A stretch of 33,989 bases of DNA, from NCBI GenBank assembly GCA_903862565.1, contig CAIOYU010000063.1, forward strand, positions 1 to 33,989. Direction: 5' to 3'. Positions within the stretch are counted from its first letter, which is position 1. The number at the start of each line of letters is the position of its first letter. Shown piece after piece: positions 15,338 through 23,446 of the stretch. A program made the position numbers and the translations under genes. Source of the stretch: an uncultured Actinomycetes bacterium (GTDB taxonomy: Bacteria; Actinomycetota; Actinomycetes; Mycobacteriales; Mycobacteriaceae). The notes under the pieces were generated by a model, which saw only the letters and a list, made by a program, of their open reading frames with translations, was not told the DNA's origin and searched no databases.

Positions 15338-18193
15338 TCAAAGACCCAATCCGGTCGCCTGCGCCGGCTTCCGGAAGTGGTTGTCGCCACGGGGGTAGAC
15401 GACTTGCGGCCACCAGAACCACCGACCGAGTAATACCGCGATCGACGGCATGAGCAGCGAGCGGACGATCAGGGTGTCGACCAACAGGCCGATCGCGATC
15501 GTGGAACCCATCTGGGCGAGCACGACCAACTTGCTACCGACCATCCCCGCCATGGTGGCGGCGAATACAAGTCCGGCGGAGGTGACGACGCCACCCGTGC
15601 CGGCCATCGAGCGGACGACGCCGGTCTTGATTCCGGCGTGGATCTCGTCCTTGAACCGGGAGACCAGGAGCAGGTTGTAGTCCGACCCCACCGCCAGCAG
15701 GATGATGACCGACATCAGCAGGACGATCCAGTGCACCGGCATGCCGATCAGGTCCTGCCAGATGAGCACCGAAATGCCGAACGAGGCGGCGATCGAACTC
15801 GCGGCAGTGCCGACGATGACGAGTGCGGCTACCGCGCTGCGGGTGAGGATGAGCATGATCATGAAGATGAGGGTCAGCGACGACACCACCGCGATCATGA
15901 GGTCATAGCGGGCGCCGTCGGACATGTCCTTGAACGTTGCCGCGACGCCGCCGAGGTAGACCTTGGCGTCGGAGAGCGAACTCATCTTCAGGGCTTCCTG
16001 GGCGGCCTTGCGTTCGGAGTCGACCCGGGCGATGCCCTCGATCGTCGCGGGATCGCTCTGGTGGGTGATGAACATGCGGGCGGATCTGCCGTCGGGCGAG
16101 AGGAACATCTGAAGGCCGCGCTGGAAGTCGGGGTTCCCGAATGCCTCCGGGGGCAGGTAGAACAGGTCGTCATTCCTTGCCTGGTCGAAACTCTGGCCCA
16201 TGGCCAGGGCGGTGTCGTTGGTGGCCTCCATCTGGTCGAGGAACGCCTTCTGGGAGTTGTACGACGCCAACGCCAGATCTCTGCTGGTCTTCATCGACGC
16301 GATCGTCTGTGGAAGCAGTGCGGTCAACTGCGGGGCGAGGTTCGCCAGTTGGTCGGTGTTGGTCTGCACTGAGGCGGTTTGGTCGGTGAGCTGGTCGATC
16401 TGGTCGATTGAGTTGAATACCGACCGTAGTGCTGCGCACATCGGGATATCGAAGCAGTGCGGTTCCCAGTAGAAGTAGTTACGCAAGGGCCGGAACTGGT
16501 CGTCGAAGTTCGCAATACTGTCGCGCAGTTCTTCGGTGGTCTCTAGAAGCGCCCGCGACTTGCCTGCCGAGTCCACCGTGAGACTGGATTGCTCAAGAGA
16601 CAGTTGGTACTGCTTCTCCAAAATGCCGATGGATACGTTCATCGCATCGACCGTTTTGAGTTGGTTGGCCAATTGATCCCGCTGGAAAGGCAGGTTCAGG
16701 TTGCTGGTCTGGCCCTGGATGCTGGTCTGGAACGGAATTGAACTGTGCTGGATCGGAATTCCCAACGGCCTGGTGATGTTCTGCACCATCGCAATGCCCT
16801 CGGTGTGCAGGACGTTGCCCGAAACCTTGTTGAGCACAAGCATGTCGGCGGGATTGCGCATGTCGTGGTCGGCTTCGACCATGAGGATGTCGGGATTCAT
16901 CCGGGCCTGGGTGAAGTGCCGGTCGGCGGCGGCGAAGCCGACATTGGTCGGGGCACTGGCAGGCATATAGTAACGGTCGTTGTAGGCCGGCTTGTATCCC
17001 GGAATGGCGAGCACGCCGATGAGCACCACGAACAAACTGGCCACCAGAATGGGTGCGGGCCAGCGGACCACAGCGACCCCGACCCGTCGCCAAAACCGGC
17101 TCCGGGGCGGCCTTTTGGACTCGTACAGCCCGACACGGCTGCCGAGGAACAGGATCGCCGGCCCCAGCGTGACCGCGATGGCGACGATCACGATCATGCC
17201 GATCGAGACGGGCTTTCCCATGGTGGTGAAATAGGGAAGCCGCGCGAAACTCAGGCAGTACGTCGCCCCGGCGATGGTCAGGCCCGACCCAAGGATGACG
17301 GGGGCGACGGACCGAAACGTGGTGTAGTACGCCGTATCACGGCCCTCCCCCATTCCGCGCGCTTCCCGATAGCGGCCGAAGATGAAGATCCCGTAGTCGG
17401 TGGCAGCCGCGATCGCCAGCATGGTCAGGATGTTCCCGGCGAAGGTCGTGAGCCCGAACGCGCCGTGGCTGGCGAGTACCGCCACCACACCGCGTGCGGT
17501 CAGCAGAGCCAGGAAAGTCATGAAGAGTTGAATCAGGGTTGTGATGATCGAGCGGTAGACGATCAACAACATGCCGGCGATCCCGGCGAGGGTGAACAGG
17601 GTGATTTCAGCGAGGCTGGCGTTACCGATGATGTGCAGATCGTTGGTCAGTGCGGCCGGGCCGGCGACGTAAGCCTGGACACCCGGCGGAGCTTTGGTGT
17701 CCGCGATGACTTTTCGGACGGCCTGGACGCCCTCGTTGGCCAGGGTCTGGCCTTGCTCTCCGGCGAGATTGAGCATCACGTAGGAGGCCTTGCCGTCGGT
17801 ACTCTGCGCTCCCGCCGCAGTGAGCGTGTCCCCCCAGAAGTCCTGGATGTGCTGCACGTGTCGGGCATCTTGACGCAGCGTGGCGATGATCTCGTCGTAG
17901 TACCGGTGCGCGTCCGGACCAAGGGGTTGCTCGCCCTCAAGGATGATCATCACCGTGCTGTTGGAGTCGAATTCGCCGAAGTTGGCGCCCATCCGCTTCA
18001 TGGCGACCAACGACGGCGCATCCTCGGGAGCCATCGGTGCCGCATGCCTCTCACCGACCACCTCGAGTGGCGGGGCGAGGACGTTCACCGCGACGGCGAC
18101 GGCGATCCAGAACAACAGGATCGGCACGGCCAAGATGCGCAGACCGCGGGCGATCAGCGGCCGCTTGCGGGGTCGGGTCGCGATATCGGTCAT
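15338..18193 (-). CDS. MmpL family RND lipid/siderophore transporter
   Basis: This 951-residue inner-membrane RND transporter exports a lipid, glycolipid or siderophore using the proton gradient. It has two repeats of one plus five helices. The first helix is at about 19-40, and the proton-relay Asp-Tyr pairs are in ATDYGIF (D266, Y267) and GSDYNLL (about D838, Y839). The large second periplasmic domain holds a coiled-coil hairpin (roughly residues 490-660) and a cysteine pair in HCFDIPMC, features of the MmpL4/MmpL5 type that works with MmpS. The mmpS stop overlaps its ATG (ATGA). The substrate cannot be assigned; no biosynthetic cluster other than asnB is adjacent. Confidence 0.94.
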   Translation of the reverse strand: MTDIATRPRKRPLIARGLRILAVPILLFWIAVAVAVNVLAPPLEVVGERHAAPMAPEDAPSLVAMKRMGANFGEFDSNSTVMIILEGEQPLGPDAHRYYDEIIATLRQDARHVQHIQDFWGDTLTAAGAQSTDGKASYVMLNLAGEQGQTLANEGVQAVRKVIADTKAPPGVQAYVAGPAALTNDLHIIGNASLAEITLFTLAGIAGMLLIVYRSIITTLIQLFMTFLALLTARGVVAVLASHGAFGLTTFAGNILTMLAIAAATDYGIFIFGRYREARGMGEGRDTAYYTTFRSVAPVILGSGLTIAGATYCLSFARLPYFTTMGKPVSIGMIVIVAIAVTLGPAILFLGSRVGLYESKRPPRSRFWRRVGVAVVRWPAPILVASLFVVLIGVLAIPGYKPAYNDRYYMPASAPTNVGFAAADRHFTQARMNPDILMVEADHDMRNPADMLVLNKVSGNVLHTEGIAMVQNITRPLGIPIQHSSIPFQTSIQGQTSNLNLPFQRDQLANQLKTVDAMNVSIGILEKQYQLSLEQSSLTVDSAGKSRALLETTEELRDSIANFDDQFRPLRNYFYWEPHCFDIPMCAALRSVFNSIDQIDQLTDQTASVQTNTDQLANLAPQLTALLPQTIASMKTSRDLALASYNSQKAFLDQMEATNDTALAMGQSFDQARNDDLFYLPPEAFGNPDFQRGLQMFLSPDGRSARMFITHQSDPATIEGIARVDSERKAAQEALKMSSLSDAKVYLGGVAATFKDMSDGARYDLMIAVVSSLTLIFMIMLILTRSAVAALVIVGTAASSIAASFGISVLIWQDLIGMPVHWIVLLMSVIILLAVGSDYNLLLVSRFKDEIHAGIKTGVVRSMAGTGGVVTSAGLVFAATMAGMVGSKLVVLAQMGSTIAIGLLVDTLIVRSLLMPSIAVLLGRWFWWPQVVYPRGDNHFRKPAQATGLGL

Positions 18194-18630
18194 GCCGACT
18201 TCACCAGGCAGTAGGTCTGGGCGTTGATGCCGGTGGCGGACTGCTCCTCACGGACGGTCCCGTCCACGGTGACCCGACAGCCGATCTGATCCCCGTCGGT
18301 CCGCGCCATCAGGTTGGCGCTGACGGTCGGCAACAATGTCGACAACGTGATCGACCACGGCAGCGTTGCCGTGATCACGTGCACGTTCGCGTCGGCGTCG
18401 AAGTAGCTGATCTGCGCGTTGGTGCCGGGTGAGCCGTAGACCTCGTAGACCATGATCTTCGGGTTGAACGGGACGATCTCGATACCGGCGCCGGCCCCCG
18501 CGTTGAGATCCGCTGAGGCGAACTGCCTGTGCAGTCGGGAGACGACCAGGCCCGACACCGCCAGCACCACCATCAGGACCAACGGAATCCAGACCTTTTT
18601 CAGCAAGCGGCCCCACGGGATCGCCTTCAC
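18190..18630 (-). CDS. MmpS family periplasmic accessory protein
   Basis: This 147-residue partner of the downstream MmpL has an N-terminal cytoplasmic segment, one membrane helix (about residues 13-32) and a beta-sandwich periplasmic domain with the family motif VYEVYGSPGTNAQISYFD. Two cysteines near the C-terminus (GCRV and TYCLV) probably form a disulfide. I chose GTG at 18630 because it is preceded by GGAGG with 8 nt spacing and gives a typical MmpS length; a longer frame to 18741 adds an Arg/Pro-rich tail with no family support. mmpS and mmpL overlap by 4 nt and are one transcript. Confidence 0.93.
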   Translation of the reverse strand: MKAIPWGRLLKKVWIPLVLMVVLAVSGLVVSRLHRQFASADLNAGAGAGIEIVPFNPKIMVYEVYGSPGTNAQISYFDADANVHVITATLPWSITLSTLLPTVSANLMARTDGDQIGCRVTVDGTVREEQSATGINAQTYCLVKSA

Positions 18631-18879
18631 GCGACCGTCCTCCGGACCGGAAGTGCGTCCCGTCCGACGCCGATGAGGGCCGCGCGCGCATCGCGGGCAA
18701 CGCGGTCGGGCGACGGGTGTCCCACGAAGATTGGATACCACGCGCCTCGTGCACTGGTAACGAAAATGGGCACTTGATCGTCGGCGACCGGCGCATAGCG
18801 GCGCTTCAGCTATACCGACTGGCTAAGTTGTAGAGGCTGTCTTATCGATCCCCTTACTAGGACTGTGGAGTTCGTTGAC
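18631..18879. other. Divergent intergenic region between mmpS and asnB
   Basis: This 249-bp region must hold promoters for both the mmpS-mmpL operon (minus) and asnB (plus). I see TAAGTT on the plus strand and a TATAGCT-like box on the minus strand around 18810-18830, but no -35/-10 pair good enough to call. No gene is apparent. Confidence 0.5.
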
Positions 18880-20709
18880 GTGTGCGGGATGACCGGCTGG
18901 GTGGATTACTCCCGGGATCTGACCCGGGAACGGCCCGTGATCGAGGCGATGACCGAGACCATGGCCTGTCGTGGCCCCGATGCGGCAGGGGTGTGGTTAC
19001 GACGCGACGTTGCTCTCGGTCACCGCCGGCTGGCGGTGATCGATCTTGCCGGTGGGGTGCAGCCGATGGTGGTCTCCACACCGTCTGGCGATGTGGCGAT
19101 GGTCTACACGGGTGAGGCCTACAACTTCACGGAGTTGCGCCGCGAGTTGATCGCTGAGGGCCACAGTTTCGAGACGTCCAGCGACACCGAGGTGGTGCTG
19201 CGCGGCTACCTGGAGTGGGGCGAGTCGCTGGCCGACCGGCTCAACGGGATGTATGCGTTCGCGATCTGGGACTCCCGCGAGCGCAAACTGGTGATGATCC
19301 GCGACCGGATGGGGGTCAAGCCGTTCTACTTCTACGCCACCCCTCATGGAGTGTTGTTCGGCTCGGAGCCCAAGGCGGTCTTCGCCAACCCGATGGCTCC
19401 GCGGGAGATCGACCTCGAGGGCCTACGCGAGCTGATCGTGCCGGTGAAAACCCCGGGGACAGCAGTCTGGAAGGGCATGCGGGAGGTCGGGGCCGGAACG
19501 ATCGTCACCGTCGACGATCACGGCATCCGGGAGCGGACCTACTGGCGATTGGAGTCGCGGCTGCACACCGACGACCTTGCAACCACGGTCGCCAACGTGC
19601 GCGGGTTACTCGATGACACCGTGCGCCGGCAGTTGGTCGCCGATGTACCCGAATGCGTTCTCCTTTCCGGCGGGCTGGATTCCAGCGCGATCACCGCGCT
19701 GTCCGCCCGCGAGTTGAGCACACCGGTACGGAGCTTTGCCGTCGACTTCACCGATCAGGACGCGAACTTCACGCCCAGCGATATGCACCCCACGCGCGAC
19801 ACCCCCTACGCGCACGAGGTCGCTGAGTACGTCGGCTCCGACCACACCGACATCGTCCTCGATCACCGTCAACTCTCCGATCCCGGCCTCCGGCGCAAGG
19901 TGATCGCAGCCCTCGAACTCCCGGTGGGCGGGCTCGAACAGGCAGGCTCGATGTACCTGCTGTTCACGGCGATTCGGCAGCAGTCGACGGTGGCGCTGTC
20001 CGGGGAGTCCGCCGACGAGATCTTCGGCGGGTACCGGCAGTTTCATGACCCGCAGATCCAGCGGACGGACGCCTTCCCGTGGGTCGCGATCGGCGCTGCA
20101 TGGACCGACGCCAGCGGGTACATCCTCACCCCCGCCCTGCGCGAGGCACTCGACCTGGACACCTACCTGCAGGACCGCTACACCGACGCCGTCGCCGAGG
20201 TCGAACGCCTCTCCGCCGAAGACGACTTCACCCACCGGATGAGGGTGATGAGTTACCTGCACCTGACCCGGCACGTGGGGATCCTGCTGGACCGCAAGGA
20301 TCGGCTGAGTATGGCCTCAGGCCTGGAGGTGCGGGTGCCGTTCTGCGATCACCGCCTGGTCGAGTACGTCTACAACACCCCCTGGTCGATGAAAAACTAT
20401 GACGGCAGGGAGAAGAGCCTGCTGCGCGGTGCGGTCGCCGACGTGCTGCCCGAGTCGGTGGTGCAGCGGGTCAAGAGCCCCTACCCCAGTACCTCAGATC
20501 CCCAGTACGGCAACGCTATCCAGGCCCAGGCCCGCGAGCTGCTCGGCAGCGGCAGCGACACGTTGTTCAGCGTGATCGACCGGAACTCACTCAAGAAAAT
20601 GACAGGACCCGACACCGGATCGCTGCCGCCACTGAACCGGTCACGACTGGAACGGATCCTCGCCCTGTCGGTCTGGCTCGACATGTACCAACCACGCATC
20701 ACAGTCTGA
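18880..20709 (+). CDS. asnB: Asparagine synthetase, glutamine-hydrolysing (AsnB family)
   Basis: This 609-residue amidotransferase transfers ammonia from glutamine to an ATP-activated carboxylate, classically aspartate. I place the start at GTG 18880, not the earlier in-frame GTG at 18865, because the next codon gives Cys2, the N-terminal nucleophile exposed after Met removal (CGMTGW). The glutaminase domain has RGPDA, GHRRLAVID and YTGEAYNF; the usual Asn-Gly of the oxyanion hole reads Thr77-Gly78. The synthetase domain has the PP-loop SGGLDSS (263-269) and SGESADEIFGGY. A GTGGAG (18865-18870) lies 9 nt upstream. Divergent from mmpS. It may be a paralogue acting on another carboxylate, as LtsA-type enzymes do. 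Confidence 0.9.
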   Translation: MCGMTGWVDYSRDLTRERPVIEAMTETMACRGPDAAGVWLRRDVALGHRRLAVIDLAGGVQPMVVSTPSGDVAMVYTGEAYNFTELRRELIAEGHSFETSSDTEVVLRGYLEWGESLADRLNGMYAFAIWDSRERKLVMIRDRMGVKPFYFYATPHGVLFGSEPKAVFANPMAPREIDLEGLRELIVPVKTPGTAVWKGMREVGAGTIVTVDDHGIRERTYWRLESRLHTDDLATTVANVRGLLDDTVRRQLVADVPECVLLSGGLDSSAITALSARELSTPVRSFAVDFTDQDANFTPSDMHPTRDTPYAHEVAEYVGSDHTDIVLDHRQLSDPGLRRKVIAALELPVGGLEQAGSMYLLFTAIRQQSTVALSGESADEIFGGYRQFHDPQIQRTDAFPWVAIGAAWTDASGYILTPALREALDLDTYLQDRYTDAVAEVERLSAEDDFTHRMRVMSYLHLTRHVGILLDRKDRLSMASGLEVRVPFCDHRLVEYVYNTPWSMKNYDGREKSLLRGAVADVLPESVVQRVKSPYPSTSDPQYGNAIQAQARELLGSGSDTLFSVIDRNSLKKMTGPDTGSLPPLNRSRLERILALSVWLDMYQPRITV

Positions 20710-20724
20710 GGCGCAGTGTGGACG

Positions 20725-21135
20725 TCACGCCGGTTCGTAGCGAAGTAGCGTGATCCCCTCGTCGGGGAAGTCGACGAATACCGGCCGTATCCGCATGCCC
20801 ACCCGCAACTCCGAGGGGTCGGCGTTGACGATCTCGGTGGCGAACCGCGGTCCCTCATCCCATCGCCCGATGGCGATGATGTGCAGAACCTCGTCAGCGA
20901 AGTGCGGCGCGACGGGCCGGTGGGAGACGGTGTAGCTGTGCAAAGAGGCCGCTCCGGAGATTTCCCGCCACTCCAGATCGTCGGCGAGAGTGCCCGGCGC
21001 CAGGACGCGGGGGTAAAACACGTAGCGTTGCGTCGATGGCGAGTACTGGATTCGAATCGTGCGCTGCGCCAACGCATCCCAGAATGGCTGGGTGGTCGGC
21101 GTCGGGACCGGCATCGGTCTGCTGAACTCACTCAT
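20725..21135 (-). CDS. DUF35/OB-fold acyl-CoA-associated protein without zinc ribbon
   Basis: This protein of about 136 residues has the OB fold of the DUF35 family, whose members pair with thiolase-fold enzymes (as in ChsH2-Ltp2). Usually an N-terminal rubredoxin-like zinc ribbon (two CxxC) precedes the OB fold. Here the equivalent region (about residues 29-48) keeps the surrounding YVFYPR pattern but has no cysteine; the whole protein lacks Cys. The thiolase gene ends TAATG over a first ATG at 21138. I prefer the ATG at 21135, 7 nt from AAGGAG. It forms an operon with the thiolase-like gene, and a stable complex between the products is likely. Confidence 0.82.
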   Translation of the reverse strand: MSEFSRPMPVPTPTTQPFWDALAQRTIRIQYSPSTQRYVFYPRVLAPGTLADDLEWREISGAASLHSYTVSHRPVAPHFADEVLHIIAIGRWDEGPRFATEIVNADPSELRVGMRIRPVFVDFPDEGITLLRYEPA

Positions 21136-21137
21136 CA

Positions 21138-22346
21138 TTAGTCTCCTTCCAATACGAGGGTGGTCTGTTCGGCCAGGACGCCGCCGTTGCCGGAGACGAA
21201 CGCCCGATCGCAGTCGGAGACCTGTGTCGCCCCGGCACGGCCCATGATCTGACGGGTGGCATCGCAGACGTGATGCATACCTCCGGCGAAGCCGGCCTGG
21301 CCGTATCCCAGTTGGCCGCCGGCGGTATTCATCGGGAAGTCCCCGCGGAAGGTCAGGTCGTGGTCGGCGACGAATTGCAGCCCTGTTCCTTTCCCGCAGA
21401 ACCCGGCGTCTTCCATGCTCAGCAGCGCGGTGATCGTGTAGCAGTCATAGATCGACACCATGTCCATGTCGGCGGGTGCCAGACGGGCCATCGAGAATGC
21501 CGACTGGGCGGCCTTGATCATCGGGGTATGCAGAAGGTCCTCGGCGTACATGACCATCTTGCAGTTCACCCGCTCGCCGAATCCCTTGACCCATACCGGC
21601 CGGTTACGCGATCTGCGTGCCAGCTCAGCGTTGGTCACGAGCACACCGGCTCCGCCCATCACGGGCATGACGATTTCCAGCATGTGCAGCGGGGTGGCGA
21701 TCATCGGGCTGTTGATGACGTCGTCGACGGTGATGGGAACATCGTGGAAGATCGCCCCGGGGTGGTGATTCGCGTTGACCCGCTGGTCGACCGCGATCTT
21801 GGCGATCGCCCGATCGTCATAGCCGAAGGTGGCGCCATAGAGCGTGGCGACTCGGGCGTAGGGGCCGTTCTGGCCGAGAGTGCCGTAGGGGATTTCGAAC
21901 TCCGCCTGCGGTGAGCCGTACCGGTTGCTCGACCCGCCGAAGTGCAGTGAGTCATTCACGTGCGGAGGCTTCTTCTGCGAAACCGGGGTCAACGGCGTCC
22001 CCGGCAACACGCACAACACGGCGTTGCACAGGCCGAGTTCGATGGCTGCCGCGGCCCGCCAGACCATCGCCGCCGCACTGGCCCCGCCGAGGTCGACCAT
22101 CTCAGCGAAATTCACCTTCAGTCCGAGGTATTCGGCAATTGTCGACGGTGCGAAGATCGCCGCCTCCTGAAGATGCCCGGTGCAGATCCCGTCGACCGCA
22201 GTCGCGGGCAGACCCGCGTCGGCCAGGGTTGCCGCTGCCAGCCGCGCCCACTGCTCCAGGGTGGACTCCAGCGGGCCGGTCGGCCGCTTGGTCGCGGGCC
22301 GCTCAGTGAATCCGACGATCGCCGCGTCACCACGAAGACCCATCAC
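21138..22346 (-). CDS. Thiolase-fold lipid-transfer-type protein (Ltp family; possible retro-aldolase)
   Basis: This 402-residue protein belongs to the SCP2-thiolase/lipid-transfer group. It keeps the C-terminal landmarks YDCYT (300-304) and NTAGGQ (340-345). The N-terminal nucleophile loop reads DLGGAS (85-90) with no cysteine, so ordinary thiolysis is unlikely. Tyr300 and Tyr349 are spaced like the two tyrosines reported as catalytic in the steroid side-chain aldolase Ltp2. With the co-transcribed DUF35 protein, this suggests C-C cleavage of a beta-hydroxyacyl-CoA; the substrate is unknown. The start is GTG 22346 or ATG 22343. Confidence 0.85.
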   Translation of the reverse strand: MMGLRGDAAIVGFTERPATKRPTGPLESTLEQWARLAAATLADAGLPATAVDGICTGHLQEAAIFAPSTIAEYLGLKVNFAEMVDLGGASAAAMVWRAAAAIELGLCNAVLCVLPGTPLTPVSQKKPPHVNDSLHFGGSSNRYGSPQAEFEIPYGTLGQNGPYARVATLYGATFGYDDRAIAKIAVDQRVNANHHPGAIFHDVPITVDDVINSPMIATPLHMLEIVMPVMGGAGVLVTNAELARRSRNRPVWVKGFGERVNCKMVMYAEDLLHTPMIKAAQSAFSMARLAPADMDMVSIYDCYTITALLSMEDAGFCGKGTGLQFVADHDLTFRGDFPMNTAGGQLGYGQAGFAGGMHHVCDATRQIMGRAGATQVSDCDRAFVSGNGGVLAEQTTLVLEGD

Positions 22347-22356
22347 CCACCACCTT

Positions 22357-22388
22357 CATCAATGTCGGTTTTCCGCATCAGTGTCGGT
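22357..22388 (-). repeat. Pair of 13-bp direct repeats upstream of the thiolase operon
   Basis: CATCAATGTCGGT (22357-22369) and CATCAGTGTCGGT (22376-22388) match at 12 of 13 positions with a period of 19 bp and end 11 bp before the start codon. They look like tandem operator half-sites. Confidence 0.45.
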
Positions 22389-22404
22389 CTCAGCGCGGTC
22401 CGAT

Positions 22405-22422
22405 GGCTAGCCGTGGCTAGCC
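22405..22422 (-). terminator. Hairpin overlapping the stop codon of the small exported gene
   Basis: Two perfect tandem 10-bp units (TGGCTAGCCG at 22404-22413 and 22414-22423) each contain the palindrome GGCTAGCC. Together they fold into a 7-bp stem (GGCTAGC / GCTAGCC) with a 4-nt loop. The stop codon (22407-22409) lies within it. It could terminate the upstream gene or act as a binding site for the thiolase operon. Confidence 0.45.
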
Positions 22423-22685
22423 GGTTGGCAATCGACCGGCATCGCCCCGTCCGACGCACCGGGCCCCGCGGCGGCGCTGATCTGACCCGCCCGGGTCAGC
22501 GCGCTGGGAGCGGGCCCGCCCTGTCCGCTGGTCATCCCCATGGTGGTGCATCCGCTGCCGTCGGCGGGTTGGGCTCCGGCACTGGCCGGGCTGCCGACCA
22601 CCAGGCTGCCGAGGATGAGTCCGCCGGCGACCAGCGGCCCAGCCAACCGTGCGGTGATACGGCGGGTGAGGTTGCGATTGTTCAT
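22407..22685 (-). CDS. Small exported two-cysteine protein, unknown function
   Basis: This 92-residue protein has a clear Sec signal peptide: positive MNNRNLTRRITAR, a hydrophobic core to about residue 31, and ASA cleavage site at 34-36. The mature part is short, rich in Gly, Ala, Ser and Pro, and has two cysteines (C46, C86) that could form one disulfide. The ATG at 22685 has GGAG 7 nt upstream. I do not recognise a family. It lies between the thiolase operon and lprC on the same strand but is separated from both by apparent hairpins. Confidence 0.7.
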   Translation of the reverse strand: MNNRNLTRRITARLAGPLVAGGLILGSLVVGSPASAGAQPADGSGCTTMGMTSGQGGPAPSALTRAGQISAAAGPGASDGAMPVDCQPASHG

Positions 22686-22894
22686 GATCCTGCTCCTTGC
22701 GGTAGTTCGATCAGCCGACGCATTCGGCATGACTCGACTATCGCCGTCCCGCACCGCCCCGGACGTCCACCAGAGTGACCCTTCAGTGGCGGAAGCCGAT
22801 GTCCTCCGATCGGCGGACGGTCGTGCGTCCAGCCGACGGGGAATGACGACCGCGCGATCCGACTCCCCGGGGACCCTCAGGAGTTGGTGGACCC
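22686..22894. other. Intergenic region upstream of the small exported gene
   Basis: This 209-bp stretch between lprC and the small exported gene holds the 10-bp palindrome TCCCCGGGGA (22864-22873) next to an 18-bp tandem duplication. No gene or convincing promoter was found. Confidence 0.4.
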
Positions 22895-22907
22895 TCAGGA
22901 GTTGGTG
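22872..22907 (-). repeat. Perfect 18-bp tandem duplication across the lprC stop codon
   Basis: The 18-bp unit GACCCTCAGGAGTTGGTG occurs twice without mismatch (22872-22889 and 22890-22907). On the minus strand it carries the last codons Thr-Asn-Ser and the TGA of lprC. The second copy repeats the same residues and a second in-frame TGA after the stop. Confidence 0.9.
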
Positions 22908-23446
22908 GCGAGCGTCATTTCCATGAGCTTGATGGCCTGAGCGCAGGCGTCGATGCCCGGCGCCTGCGGGTTGATCCACCAGCCCACGACACCCTGGGCG
23001 TCACTGGCCACTCCACACGCGCCGTTGGGGTCGTTGGCACGCATGACGATCGAGGCGACGCCATTGATGGCGCGGTTCTCCGTCTTGTATTTGAGGAAGT
23101 CGGCGACCTTGCGTTCCTCGTCGAGGCTGCCCTGCTCGTACCAGAACCGGGTGATGTCGATCAGGCCCGCCGGATTGGCGGCCTGCCACCGGCACACCGC
23201 ACCCACGAAGGTGCTCTGGATGTCCAACGGGTCGGCGCCGACCGCCTTGGCCAGCACGTCGGCGGTCAGCACGTCGCATTCCTTGAGCAGGTTCGGATAC
23301 TGCTTGGACGGATTGGTGCCGCCGCCACGGCTGCCCGCCCCGGCCTTCATCGCCGTGCCGTCGGTGGTCTTCGCGCAACCGGTCAGCAGCACGGCGGGGG
23401 TCAGCAGGGCCACGACACCGGCCAACAAACGAGTGCGCAGGATCAT
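22895..23446 (-). CDS. lprC: DUF3558 lipoprotein LprC-like
   Basis: This 183-residue lipoprotein has a signal peptide ending at lipobox LTGC (Cys24) and a DUF3558 domain with the family's CDVLTADVLAKAVG near the start and conserved cysteines later (CRW, GACGV, DACAQA). DUF3558 proteins are mycobacterial cell-envelope lipoproteins of unknown function. The start overlaps the stop of the upstream DUF3558 gene by 4 nt. The M. tuberculosis lprB-lprC pair (Rv1274-Rv1275) has the same order next to the same ABC transporter genes, which is the basis for the symbol. The stop codon lies in an 18-bp tandem duplication. Confidence 0.82.
   Translation of the reverse strand: MILRTRLLAGVVALLTPAVLLTGCAKTTDGTAMKAGAGSRGGGTNPSKQYPNLLKECDVLTADVLAKAVGADPLDIQSTFVGAVCRWQAANPAGLIDITRFWYEQGSLDEERKVADFLKYKTENRAINGVASIVMRANDPNGACGVASDAQGVVGWWINPQAPGIDACAQAIKLMEMTLATNS

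Noticed and set aside
16745-18214. A 489-codon plus-strand frame antisense to mmpL
   Set aside because: Composition (His, Asp, Gly, Arg rich) and exact complementarity to MmpL codons mark it as a shadow of the real gene.
18631-18741. Longer mmpS start at 18741
   Set aside because: The added 37 residues are Arg/Pro/Cys-rich with no MmpS similarity, while GTG 18630 has a ribosome site and gives the usual length.
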